From positions 1 to 33,377 of the forward strand of contig NZ_LT984411.1 in NCBI RefSeq assembly GCF_900258435.1: a DNA stretch of 33,377 nucleotides, written 5' to 3'. Position 1 is the first letter of the stretch. Each line of letters begins with the position of its first letter. A program made the position numbers and the translations under genes. Shown here in pieces: positions 1-6,516 of this stretch. The DNA is from Carnobacterium divergens (GTDB taxonomy: Bacteria > Bacillota > Bacilli > Lactobacillales > Carnobacteriaceae). The notes beneath the pieces are model-generated. The model saw only the letters and a list, made by a program, of their open reading frames with translations. It had not been told where the DNA came from and did not search any database.

Positions 1-18
1 ATTAACGGTTGTAGAATT
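1..18. repeat. attL core (left copy of 18-bp terminal direct repeat)
   Basis: ATTAACGGTTGTAGAATT is repeated exactly at 33360-33377. The repeat brackets a complete prophage and lies 70 bp from the 3' end of the integrase gene, the usual place for an attachment core. The repeat may continue outside the window, so its full length and the host gene it lies in cannot be read here. Confidence 0.9.
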
Positions 19-27
19 TTATTCAAC

Positions 28-37
28 GTCAAAAGTC
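28..37. repeat. Candidate integrase arm site, left
   Basis: GTCAAAAGTC here is the exact inverse of GACTTTTGAC at 33327-33336. In the circular phage the two would flank the attachment core in opposite orientation, as arm-type integrase sites do. Only 10 bp long, so the call rests on position as much as on sequence. Confidence 0.45.
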
Positions 38-71
38 TGTTATATCAATGATTATAGGTGTTTTATATTTT

Positions 72-81
72 TATCCCCACA
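72..81. repeat. Terminal direct repeat TATCCCCACA, left copy
   Basis: TATCCCCACA recurs at 33235-33244. A second short word, CCTCACAA, sits close to it at both ends (87-94 and 33227-33234). The paired words on both sides of the reconstituted attP suggest protein-binding sites for integrase, excisionase or a host factor. Confidence 0.4.
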
Positions 82-88
82 GAGTTCC

Positions 89-1246
89 TCACAATGCGAT
101 TGAACTGCTAAAAGCTGATACCAATTCTTGATGCATCGATTCTAGTACATGAGCGTAAACATTCATTATCATTTCTGGAGTACATCCTAAACGTTCTGCA
201 ACCGAGTTGATACTTGGTCGATTATTTGATTCTAAAAGTAAGGTCGCATGTGTATGTCTCATCATATGAGGATGAACATTGTCTAAATCACAATGTTTAA
301 CAATTCTACGAAATGAATACATCATTGTATTATCTGCTATAGGTGTACCTTTTTGATCAGATATAAAAACAAAGTTAGATTCTTTAAATTTAAGACCAAA
401 AGATAAATGTTTCTTTTGGCACCATAATTTATATTTTTTCAGTTCATCCATTATCTGACTATCCATTAATACAGTACGGTAAGAGTTATCTGTTTTTGGT
501 TTACGGTTTCCTTTGTTATCACGAGTAGAATTGATAGTAATTTGATTGTTACTAAAATCAATATTTTCCCATTGTAAACCTAATAGTTCACCACGTCGTA
601 TACCAGAATAAGCAAGTACCAAAACACATACATAATTCGTTAAGTTCTCAATACGTTTAGCAGTGCTTATAAAAGTACTTAATTCAGCTGCAGTTAAGTG
701 TTTTACTTTTTTATTAGGTTTTGGAATCTTAATACGACCAAACCTATTACGACTAATAATTTCATCCTCAACTGCTTCATTGACTGCTATTTTAAATAAA
801 GAATGCAGTAATCTAACCGTTGATGGTTTGTAGTCTTCCAGAAGCCTATTGATGAATACTTGCTTATAGGTGATTTTATCCAACTTAGATAATTTGTAAT
901 CACCTATCAATGGATTAATCTGTAAACGAATTGCCATTTCTCGTTGTCGTTTGGTACTTTCACTCCATTCAGAATGAGATTCATACCACAGTTGCATCCA
1001 CGTATTAACCTTCATATTATCATAATCAATCATCTTAGATTGTCCTTGTTGAACCATTGATTGTGCTTCTAATAATAGTTTGTAGGCTTCATTCTCACTG
1101 GATAAACCTTCACGAGATAACTCTTTTCTTTTTCCGTAAATATCATAATAGGTCCAACGAATTTTCCATTTTTCTTCATTTTTAGTATTGCGGTAAGTGT
1201 AAATATATTTGTATTTTTTTGAAGCTATTAATTTTGTCATGTTCAT
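89..1246 (-). CDS. int: Tyrosine site-specific integrase (Tn916 Int-like phage integrase)
   Basis: Catalyses integration and excision at the 18-bp att core. The 385 aa length is normal for this family. The N-terminal ~60 residues form the basic AP2-like arm-binding domain, residues about 75-170 the SAM-like core-binding domain, and the rest the catalytic domain. Catalytic residues are visible: Arg217 in GIRRGEL, Lys251 near PKTDNSYR, the HMMRH box with His327 and Arg330, and the nucleophile Tyr364 in NVYAHV. On the minus strand GAGGGATGA precedes the ATG. It is the last gene of the leftward operon (repressor, ImmA, membrane protein, int), with its stop only 70 bp from attL. A palindromic element lies in its leader at 1257-1270. 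Confidence 0.97.
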   Translation of the reverse strand: MNMTKLIASKKYKYIYTYRNTKNEEKWKIRWTYYDIYGKRKELSREGLSSENEAYKLLLEAQSMVQQGQSKMIDYDNMKVNTWMQLWYESHSEWSESTKRQREMAIRLQINPLIGDYKLSKLDKITYKQVFINRLLEDYKPSTVRLLHSLFKIAVNEAVEDEIISRNRFGRIKIPKPNKKVKHLTAAELSTFISTAKRIENLTNYVCVLVLAYSGIRRGELLGLQWENIDFSNNQITINSTRDNKGNRKPKTDNSYRTVLMDSQIMDELKKYKLWCQKKHLSFGLKFKESNFVFISDQKGTPIADNTMMYSFRRIVKHCDLDNVHPHMMRHTHATLLLESNNRPSINSVAERLGCTPEMIMNVYAHVLESMHQELVSAFSSSIAL

Positions 1247-1256
1247 CCCTCATTCT

Positions 1257-1270
1257 ATACTGGGCGGTAT
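1257..1270. promoter_or_regulatory. Palindromic element ATACTGGGCGGTAT in int leader
   Basis: ATAC-N6-GTAT dyad just upstream of the int ribosome site. The identical 14-mer lies at 3599-3612 in front of an early gene. An overlapping 14-bp piece (GGCGGTATATTAAA, 1263-1276) recurs inverted at 33195-33208 near attR. Possible operator or recombination accessory site; the function is inferred from recurrence and position only. Confidence 0.4.
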
Positions 1271-1320
1271 ATTAAACGAGTGGGGTGTAGGTAGAACCAC
1301 ATCCTTTCAATTGGTTGTAA

Positions 1321-2016
1321 TTATTTATTTAACATATAGTTATAACTATCATCAAAGGCTTTGTCGATTAAGACTTTTGCATACTCTAATGTTTCTGCAC
1401 GATAAGAAGTGATAGTCGGTAGTGAATTTTCAAAGTCCTGGAGTGAGGAATTAATTAACTCATCACTCCAATTTACTTCACCATTTATTTTCCACTGCAT
1501 TACTTGATTTCTTTTTTTATTTATTGTTTCAGTTCTTTTTAAGTTATAGTAGTTTTCAATTTCTTTTATTACTGATTGTGAATCATCTACAGTGGTTGAA
1601 TCTGACACAATAGGTCCTTTTCTTTGAGGAATATCATTAATAGTTTCTTTTCCAACATCTGTGTTATCTACTGTATTGTCATTAACTGTGCTTATTTCAG
1701 ATTCATTAGCAGAATTTTCTTTTGAGTCTGACTCTTCTTGGATACTTTCAGTTGATTTATTTTCAGCTTTTAAAAGATCTAGCTCTCCTTGTTTAGCTTT
1801 CTGTTCATCTTCAAGTTTTTTCTTTTCAACTTCTAACTTTTTCTTTTCAGCTAAAATTTTATTCTGTTTCTTTTTATTAGCTTTATCAATTTTATTTTGT
1901 GCTAATTCTGTTTTTTCTCTATTTGTTTCTTGAGCTTTATTAAAAGCGTAAAATGTAGAACCACCAACTAATAAAATACCAATTAAACTTATAATAGTAA
2001 TTTTTTTATTTTTCAT
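1321..2016 (-). CDS. Membrane-anchored coiled-coil protein of the lysogeny module, function unknown
   Basis: 231 aa. Residues 1-5 are basic, followed by one hydrophobic segment (about 6-26, IISLIGILLVGG core). It has no lipobox cysteine, so an uncleaved signal anchor is likely, with the rest outside the cell. Residues about 30-85 are a Lys/Glu-rich coiled coil, 86-150 an Asp/Ser/Thr/Asn-rich linker, and 150-231 a compact C-terminal domain rich in aromatics. AAAAGGAG lies 7 nt before the ATG. It sits between immA and int, where temperate phages of Firmicutes often carry superinfection-exclusion or lysogenic-conversion genes expressed from the repressor promoter. I do not recognise the family; a role at the host surface is inference. 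Confidence 0.8.
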   Translation of the reverse strand: MKNKKITIISLIGILLVGGSTFYAFNKAQETNREKTELAQNKIDKANKKKQNKILAEKKKLEVEKKKLEDEQKAKQGELDLLKAENKSTESIQEESDSKENSANESEISTVNDNTVDNTDVGKETINDIPQRKGPIVSDSTTVDDSQSVIKEIENYYNLKRTETINKKRNQVMQWKINGEVNWSDELINSSLQDFENSLPTITSYRAETLEYAKVLIDKAFDDSYNYMLNK

Positions 2017-2028
2017 TACAATCTCCTT

Positions 2029-2490
2029 TTAATTAAAATAAATTTTTAAACTATCTGACCTTCCAAAGACAAATTGGCAGTCTTTATAGTAAAATACTAA
2101 TCCTTTTGTATCGCGGTAATAATTAATTGTTTCCCATAAATAAGCAGGTGGTATTTCTAAAAATTCTGCAACCTCCCAATACTCACGCAACCCCAGCTTA
2201 TAACATACGATTAAATCATCTAATGGGACTAAGTATCTGTAACCCCATTGTCTAGCACGTGCTTCTTGTTGGCATTTTTCAATAGTATTTAAACAAGATA
2301 GATCACCAACTGATGTTTTATCATGACCGACTTCTTCAGCAATATCAGCTATATTTTGTTTATATCCACGTTTTGAATTAACGTAAACATTATTTCCGTA
2401 AATAAAAGCACCATGCTTACTATTCATAGAAGTGTTAAATTTGAAATCCAAATGTTGATTATCATCTACTATTTTTTCTAATCGATTCAT
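2029..2490 (-). CDS. ImmA/IrrE-type metallopeptidase (candidate anti-repressor)
   Basis: 153 aa from the ATG at 2490, which has AGGTG 5 nt upstream; a GTG at 2496 would overlap that ribosome site. The motif DIAEEVGHDKTSVGD matches the ImmA/IrrE pattern in which the first His of HExxH is replaced (AEExGH), followed by the family's QEARARQWGYRYLVP stretch. In ICEBs1 the ImmA protease cleaves the neighbouring repressor ImmR during induction. The direct adjacency to a protease-less repressor gene (9-nt gap) suggests the same circuit here. The missing first His is common in the phage subfamily, so lost activity should not be assumed. Confidence 0.9.
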   Translation of the reverse strand: MNRLEKIVDDNQHLDFKFNTSMNSKHGAFIYGNNVYVNSKRGYKQNIADIAEEVGHDKTSVGDLSCLNTIEKCQQEARARQWGYRYLVPLDDLIVCYKLGLREYWEVAEFLEIPPAYLWETINYYRDTKGLVFYYKDCQFVFGRSDSLKIYFN

Positions 2491-2498
2491 CCACACAC

Positions 2499-2813
2499 CT
2501 ACTTATTTTTACTTTTAATAAATTCAATAAAGTTTAATATTTCTTCCATATCATCTTCAGTCACATCATCATCTATATGCGATGCAATAACTTTTAATTT
2601 TTCATCCTCAATTATTTCTGGTTCGTCTCTGCCTAACAAGTAGTCAGTAGAAACTCCAAAGTAATCAGCAACTTTTTTTAGATTGTCAGTTGAAGGAGCA
2701 CTTTTGTCCCATTTGTAAATTGCACTTTCACCCATTCCTAATTTTAAAGCTAGTTCTTTTAGAGATATTTTTTGTTTATTAGCTAAAAATTTTACTCGTT
2801 CTAACAGCGACAT
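2499..2813 (-). CDS. XRE/HTH_3 phage repressor (CI-like, no protease domain)
   Basis: 104 aa. Residues about 5-62 are a complete HTH_3 domain (ISLKELALKLGMGESAIYKW and then FGVSTDYLLGRDEP), followed by a short acidic tail and a C-terminal helix. The S24 self-cleavage domain of lambda CI is absent, so induction probably depends on the ImmA-like protein encoded next. AGGAG lies 9 nt upstream of the ATG. It is the first gene of the leftward operon and is transcribed divergently from the Cro-like gene at 3090; operator-like repeats lie between them. Expected to keep the lytic promoter off and regulate its own promoter. Confidence 0.92.
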   Translation of the reverse strand: MSLLERVKFLANKQKISLKELALKLGMGESAIYKWDKSAPSTDNLKKVADYFGVSTDYLLGRDEPEIIEDEKLKVIASHIDDDVTEDDMEEILNFIEFIKSKNK

Positions 2814-2842
2814 ATCAGCATTCTCCTAATATCTTACAAAAT

Positions 2843-2860
2843 AAGTATCGTATTTTACAA
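2843..2860. promoter_or_regulatory. Operator-like repeat copy 1
   Basis: AAGTATCGTATTTTACAA, one of three 18-bp near-identical repeats in the switch region. It covers the -10 box of the candidate leftward repressor promoter, so occupancy would repress that promoter. Confidence 0.65.
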
Positions 2861-2875
2861 CAAAACACTTTACAA
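2847..2875 (-). promoter_or_regulatory. Candidate leftward repressor promoter
   Basis: Read on the minus strand: -35 TTGTAA (2875-2870), 17-bp spacer, -10 TACGAT (2852-2847). The match is moderate. Its -35 box overlaps that of the rightward promoter, so the two face away from each other from one shared site. Confidence 0.5.
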
Positions 2876-2897
2876 GTATCTTATTTTATAATATACT
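2869..2897 (+). promoter_or_regulatory. Candidate rightward (lytic) promoter
   Basis: -35 TTTACA (2869-2874), 17-bp spacer, -10 TATACT (2892-2897); each box matches consensus at five of six positions. Operator copy 2 fills the spacer. Transcription would start near 2904, leaving an untranslated leader of about 185 nt before the GTG at 3090. Confidence 0.65.
2874..2891. promoter_or_regulatory. Operator-like repeat copy 2
   Basis: AAGTATCTTATTTTATAA, starting 31 bp (about three helical turns) after copy 1. It lies between the -35 and -10 boxes of the candidate rightward promoter, where a bound repressor would exclude RNA polymerase. Confidence 0.65.
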
Positions 2898-3003
2898 AAT
2901 CGTGTAAGTTAATTTGATAGAAAAAAAGCGACTAAATAGACCTTAAAACGTTCCCCAACGTAATTAAAAGGTTAATGCATTAGGCTTATTAACTATGTAT
3001 TAA

Positions 3004-3021
3004 TAGTATCGTATTTTATAA
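3004..3021. promoter_or_regulatory. Operator-like repeat copy 3 (remote)
   Basis: TAGTATCGTATTTTATAA, 130 bp downstream of copy 2 inside the untranslated leader. The spacing would suit cooperative binding with DNA looping or a roadblock. The leader between (2905-3003) also holds a short ACGTT-CCCC-AACGT dyad at about 2948-2961 and no gene. Confidence 0.6.
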
Positions 3022-3089
3022 TTCAAGTCAACAAAATTGTTGAATTCTATTAAATTAACTTACAAATTATAAAAAAGGAGGTCTTAATT

Positions 3090-3281
3090 GTGCCAGATAC
3101 AAGTACAGCGAGAGAGAAGATTCGTAATTATTTTGATAATAAGGGGATTTCACTTATCAGTGTAGCTACTTATTTCAATGTTAATAAACAAGACTTAAAT
3201 GATTATCTAACAGGAAAGAATCAAAGTAAGAAAGCTCATGAAACACTAACAGCACTTATTGAGTATTACAAAATAAGATGA
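3090..3281 (+). CDS. Cro-like HTH DNA-binding protein
   Basis: 63 aa from a GTG start with AAGGAGG at 3076-3082. One small helix-turn-helix domain fills the protein: ISLISVATYFNVNKQDLNDY contains the two HTH helices, followed by a basic stretch (KNQSKK) and a closing helix. It is the first gene of the rightward operon, opposite the repressor, which is the position of Cro. The likely role is to shut down the repressor promoter after induction by binding the shared operator repeats. The target is inferred from location; the size and fold suit small phage Cro proteins of Firmicutes. Confidence 0.8.
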   Translation: MPDTSTAREKIRNYFDNKGISLISVATYFNVNKQDLNDYLTGKNQSKKAHETLTALIEYYKIR

Positions 3282-3298
3282 TGTGGAGGTGATTAACA

Positions 3299-3592
3299 AT
3301 GTTTCAAGTCACAGCAAACGAGAAAGAAATAAAATCAGTCATTCAAGATACGATTAAAGAATTACTTGATCCAATTGATTACATTTCAGTGAATAAAGAA
3401 ACCCTTTGTAAGATGACGGATATGGATGAACAGTATTTGGAAGATAATATTTTGGATGATACACGAATCAAACCATTTAAGAGAGTACGTCCTAATGGTC
3501 GCAAACCTTACTGGTTGACTGAATTATCATTCGGTAAAGAGAAACGATATTTAAGAGACGAAATTATTAAAGTAATTTCTGAATGGAATTAA
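3299..3592 (+). CDS. DUF771-like phage protein (winged-HTH/excisionase-like)
   Basis: 97 aa, 17 nt after the Cro-like gene, with GGAGGTGAT upstream of ATG. Composition and layout (an N-terminal helical part, a central VNKETLCKMTDMDEQYLEDN helix pair, a basic loop RPNGRKPYW, and a C-terminal helix EKRYLRDEIIKVISEW) fit the DUF771 family found early in lactic phage operons. The helix pair resembles the DNA-binding fold of excisionase/MerR-like proteins, so a role in excision or early control is possible but unproven. No separate Xis is recognisable elsewhere in the window. Confidence 0.6.
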   Translation: MFQVTANEKEIKSVIQDTIKELLDPIDYISVNKETLCKMTDMDEQYLEDNILDDTRIKPFKRVRPNGRKPYWLTELSFGKEKRYLRDEIIKVISEWN

Positions 3593-3598
3593 AAAATA

Positions 3599-3612
3599 AT
3601 ACTGGGCGGTAT
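3599..3612. promoter_or_regulatory. Palindromic element ATACTGGGCGGTAT, second copy
   Basis: Exact copy of the element at 1257-1270, here 24 nt before the ATG of a 54-aa gene and 6 nt after the previous stop. See the entry at 1257. Whether it acts at DNA or RNA level is unknown. Confidence 0.4.
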
Positions 3613-3636
3613 TAATTAAGAAAGAGGGAATGACCA

Positions 3637-3801
3637 ATGACAGTGAGTGATATCAGCACTTTTAAGAAACGTATCAATGAAGCAAGAGCAAATAAGAAAC
3701 GTTTGGAATTAATAGCAAACGATTTATCTACAGCTTATCCAGAAGATAGTTACGCAAGCATGATGCATCAAGACTTAATGAATCGGATTGAAGAATTATG
3801 A
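3637..3801 (+). CDS. Small hypothetical early protein, 54 aa
   Basis: Starts MTVSDISTFKKRINEA and ends NRIEEL. Mostly charged and helical, with no membrane segment. GAGGGAATG precedes the ATG. Its TGA stop lies in ATGAAGGGAGG, so its 3' end carries the ribosome site of the next gene, indicating co-translation. Small acidic/basic helical proteins of this kind are common in early phage operons; no family recognised. Confidence 0.7.
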   Translation: MTVSDISTFKKRINEARANKKRLELIANDLSTAYPEDSYASMMHQDLMNRIEEL

Positions 3802-3818
3802 AGGGAGGTGAAGAAAAT

Positions 3819-4073
3819 ATGTACACGTTAAAAATTACAGCAGGTAGCCGACTGTTAAACGCACCGACTATATTATCATTTACAGCGGATAACTATTCTG
3901 AGTTTAAAATCAGATTTCTAAAACGATTTGGAAACGTTGGTGGATCCAATAGTGCTATGGCTGAAAAAAGAAAATTAAAAGAAAAGATAAAAGAATCATA
4001 TTGTATGAATGGATTTAAGCAAATATTCTTTGAATCTAATTATTGGCATTTAGATATAAAAAAGACCAACTAA
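3819..4073 (+). CDS. Small hypothetical early protein, 84 aa
   Basis: The ATG at 3819 follows GGGAGGTG with suitable spacing; an earlier in-frame ATG at 3798 lacks its own ribosome site. The protein (starting MYTLKITAGSRLL) is soluble, with a Lys-rich middle (AEKRKLKEKIKE) and an aromatic C-terminus. No domain recognised. The next 77 nt hold no gene I can support. Confidence 0.6.
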   Translation: MYTLKITAGSRLLNAPTILSFTADNYSEFKIRFLKRFGNVGGSNSAMAEKRKLKEKIKESYCMNGFKQIFFESNYWHLDIKKTN

Positions 4074-4150
4074 GGATACCAGCCCTAGTCAGTCAGTTAG
4101 TAAAAATTATTTGAATAAAGTATACCACAGAAAATGGGAGTGAGTAAATA

Positions 4151-4744
4151 ATGTTTAATCCTAACGCATTTTATAATGACGAACAGTGGCAAGATATTGT
4201 ACGTAGATGTACGAAGTTGCCTACTGATCGTGCCTATATGGTAATGCCAAGAAATCAAGGAAAAACAATGTTTTCAAACATGATGAAATATTATTTAGAG
4301 GAGTTAGAAAAAATGACAAAAATTGATGAATCGAAACATTATAAATTTAGTGAGATTGTAGCAATGGTAGAAAGTGATAAGTTACCAGTGGGAACTAAAG
4401 TAGCACCACATAACGTATTTGATTATTTAATAGTAGGAAAAGGAACAAACGGAAATAACTTAATTGATCAACATGGTAATGCTTGCATTAGATTTAATAT
4501 GAATTTAGCTTTTAGAGAACTTTGGACTATCAAGCTTCCTAAAGAAGAGCAATTTTATTTAAAAGCACCAGACTCTTTTGAAATGTATTCTGTTTATTTA
4601 AATTATGATAAAGAATTAAAAAAATATTCTCTAGATGATAAATTTGAAATACAAGCTTTTCAATCTAAATTCACACAATCAGAAATTTCAGCTATGCCAT
4701 TTAAAACAAGCTTCTTTAAACAAATTAAAGTGAATGAAGAATAA
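4151..4744 (+). CDS. Hypothetical protein with N-terminal P-loop-like motif; DUF1642-like C-terminus
   Basis: 197 aa. Residues 30-41 (YMVMPRNQGKTM) look like a Walker A loop of the kind seen at the start of terminase or helicase ATPases, but no Walker B or further ATPase core follows. The second part (FSEIVAMVESDKLPVGTKV and onward, ending in FTQSEISAMPFKT) resembles the variable early proteins of lactic phages of the DUF1642 type. GGGAG lies upstream of the ATG, and the stop abuts the start of the VRR-NUC gene. Function unknown; both family resemblances are by eye. Confidence 0.6.
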   Translation: MFNPNAFYNDEQWQDIVRRCTKLPTDRAYMVMPRNQGKTMFSNMMKYYLEELEKMTKIDESKHYKFSEIVAMVESDKLPVGTKVAPHNVFDYLIVGKGTNGNNLIDQHGNACIRFNMNLAFRELWTIKLPKEEQFYLKAPDSFEMYSVYLNYDKELKKYSLDDKFEIQAFQSKFTQSEISAMPFKTSFFKQIKVNEE

Positions 4745-5038
4745 ATGGCTGGTTCAGAAAAACTAGTTGAACAAAAAATAAAAAAATACTTGGATTCAAT
4801 TGGAGCTTATTATTTAAAAGTTCATGGTTCAGCTTATCAACCGTCTGGTACGCCAGATATTCTAGCTTGTGTTAACGGAAGATTTATTGCGGTAGAAGTT
4901 AAAAGACCCAATGGCGGTGTTGTTTCCGAACTTCAAAAAAGTAAAATTAAAAAAATCAACAAGGCAGGAGGGATTGCTTTTGTTGCAAGAAGTGTGGAAG
5001 ATGTTTCCTCAATGCTCAAATCCAACAATGTTATATAA
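4745..5038 (+). CDS. VRR-NUC domain nuclease
   Basis: 97 aa, a single VRR-NUC (PD-(D/E)XK superfamily) domain. The core is visible: an N-terminal helix with Glu (SEKLVEQKIKKYL), then SGTPDILACVNGRFIAVEVKRP supplying the catalytic Asp and the E-x-K pair, then the helix around SELQKSKIKKI. Stand-alone phage VRR-NUC proteins are magnesium-dependent DNA nucleases, probably structure-selective, and nearly always sit next to an SNF2-type helicase as here. The helicase gene begins inside the 3' end of this one. A nuclease-helicase partnership in replication or recombination is likely. Confidence 0.93.
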   Translation: MAGSEKLVEQKIKKYLDSIGAYYLKVHGSAYQPSGTPDILACVNGRFIAVEVKRPNGGVVSELQKSKIKKINKAGGIAFVARSVEDVSSMLKSNNVI

Positions 5039-6251
5039 ATTTCAGAAGAAAATTCTTGATGAAATAGACCCTTCTTATTTATTAGCGATGGATACAGGAA
5101 CAGGCAAAACCTTAACAGCAATCCATCATTATGCAAAGTGGTCTGATGGAGAACCACTACTCATTGTAGCGCCACCTCAAAAAATAAATGAAGGTGGATG
5201 GGAAAGAGATATACAAATGTTTTGTGATTATTATGGTGTTTCTATTGAATTTGAACAATTGAGTTATGGAAAACTATTTAATGGCCGAACACGTAATGGA
5301 AAAAGAGAAATTAATAAATCACTAGATCGATACAAAGGTTGGCATATTATTTTTGATGAAGCTCATTATATCAAGAACCCAACTAGTGAACGAGGTAAAG
5401 CCGCATTAAAAATTATGAGCTATGCAACTAATTTTTGTTTATTGACTGCTACACCAGCAAGCAACGGATGGGAAGACACCTTCACTTATATGATTGCTTT
5501 TGGATATTTCAAAAATAAAAAAGAAATGACAAATGAATTTGCAGAATGGGGAACCATGTATTTAGGCACTCGGAATATTCCTAAAATCAGCGGTTGGAAA
5601 AATGAGGATATTTTAGAATCTTATTACAATTCATTTACCGTTTCAATTAATAAGAATGAAGCGTTGGACTTACCACCATTAATTATTAAAGATGTACCAT
5701 TCAAGAAATCAGTTGAATATGCAAGGATTTTAAAAGACCGAGTATTTAATGAAATTGATTATGATACAGCTCCTAAATTAGCACATGGGTTACGTCAGTA
5801 TGCAAACGTTAAAGATAAACTTGATTACATTTCAATGCTTTGTGAGGGGACTAAAAATAATATTGTCATCTTTTATTATTATCAGTCAGAACTTGAAGCA
5901 CTAAAAACAGTAATTAAAAACAAAAAAATATTTGAAGTAAATGGCCATGTTAGTTCACTGCCTAAAAAAGAGAGTTGGGCACAGTTAAAAAATACGGTAA
6001 CACTCATTCAATATATGGCTGGTAGTGCTGGAATAGAGTTGCAATACGCTAATGAAGTCGTTTTTTATACACCAACTTATAGTTATCAAGATTATTCACA
6101 GGCAATGGGCCGAGCATATCGTAATGGCCAAACTAGAAAAGTCACCATGTATCGGTTTATCACAAAAAATACAATTGAACAAGCCATATATCAAGCATTA
6201 GAGAACAAAGAAGATTTTTCTGAAAACTTGTATATGAAAACTAAAATGTAA
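4980..6251 (+). CDS. SNF2/DEAD-like superfamily 2 helicase
   Basis: ATP-dependent DNA translocase. Motifs in order: Q-like LYKFQKKILDEI, Walker A AMDTGTGKT, DEAH in IIFDEAHYIKN, motif III LLTATPAS, and C-terminal motifs ending in GRAYRNGQT and TIEQAIYQAL. At about 420 aa it is the short phage form with no accessory domain. The start is uncertain. TTG at 4980 has AGGAGG 8 nt upstream; ATG at 5001 and ATG at 5028 are also in frame, and the last would give the family-typical beginning MLYKFQ but has no ribosome site and would rely on coupling with the VRR-NUC stop at 5038. It likely acts with VRR-NUC and the polymerase. Confidence 0.92.
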   Translation: MLQEVWKMFPQCSNPTMLYKFQKKILDEIDPSYLLAMDTGTGKTLTAIHHYAKWSDGEPLLIVAPPQKINEGGWERDIQMFCDYYGVSIEFEQLSYGKLFNGRTRNGKREINKSLDRYKGWHIIFDEAHYIKNPTSERGKAALKIMSYATNFCLLTATPASNGWEDTFTYMIAFGYFKNKKEMTNEFAEWGTMYLGTRNIPKISGWKNEDILESYYNSFTVSINKNEALDLPPLIIKDVPFKKSVEYARILKDRVFNEIDYDTAPKLAHGLRQYANVKDKLDYISMLCEGTKNNIVIFYYYQSELEALKTVIKNKKIFEVNGHVSSLPKKESWAQLKNTVTLIQYMAGSAGIELQYANEVVFYTPTYSYQDYSQAMGRAYRNGQTRKVTMYRFITKNTIEQAIYQALENKEDFSENLYMKTKM

Positions 6252-6267
6252 AAGGTAGGTGGTTTCA

Positions 6268-6516
6268 ATGCCAAAACAATTTGAATCTGCAGTAGTGAAC
6301 ACGCAACCGTCCATTACTAATTCAAAGAAGCCGAGAATTAAAATAGATACAGACTTAGAAAGTGGGGATATTGTCACTTGTTCTAAAAAAAATGGAAGTA
6401 TGTTCAAAGCTAAAGTATTCAAAGTTTTAAACTGCAGTGTTGTAGTAGAACTAGACAACAGAGATAGGGTAGTTGTCAGCATAGATGAAGTTGAAAAAGT
6501 TGGTGAAAGCTTATGA
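6268..6516 (+). CDS. Small beta-rich hypothetical protein (DUF2187-like)
   Basis: 82 aa from the ATG with AGGTGG 5 nt upstream. An N-terminal basic disordered tail (residues 1-28) precedes a small beta-barrel-like domain, LESGDIVTCSKKNG then VFKVLNCSVVVELDNRDRVV. This pattern of a short domain with G-D-I-V and V-V-V-E-L strands recalls SH3/KOW-type nucleic-acid binding folds such as DUF2187; the resemblance is weak. Its stop overlaps the next ATG (ATGA), so the two are translationally coupled. Confidence 0.65.
   Translation: MPKQFESAVVNTQPSITNSKKPRIKIDTDLESGDIVTCSKKNGSMFKAKVFKVLNCSVVVELDNRDRVVVSIDEVEKVGESL

Noticed and set aside
71-81. DnaA box
   Set aside because: TTATCCCCACA resembles TTATCCACA but has two extra bases, and its copy at the other end suggests an att-arm word.
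1661-1933. Plus-strand ORF of 90 aa inside the coiled-coil membrane protein gene
   Set aside because: Ser/Phe-rich antisense shadow of the Lys/Glu-rich coding strand; no ribosome site.
4074-4150. Terminator or small RNA in the gap before the 197-aa gene
   Set aside because: Short repeats (GTCAGTCAG) only; no stable hairpin with a T run could be drawn.
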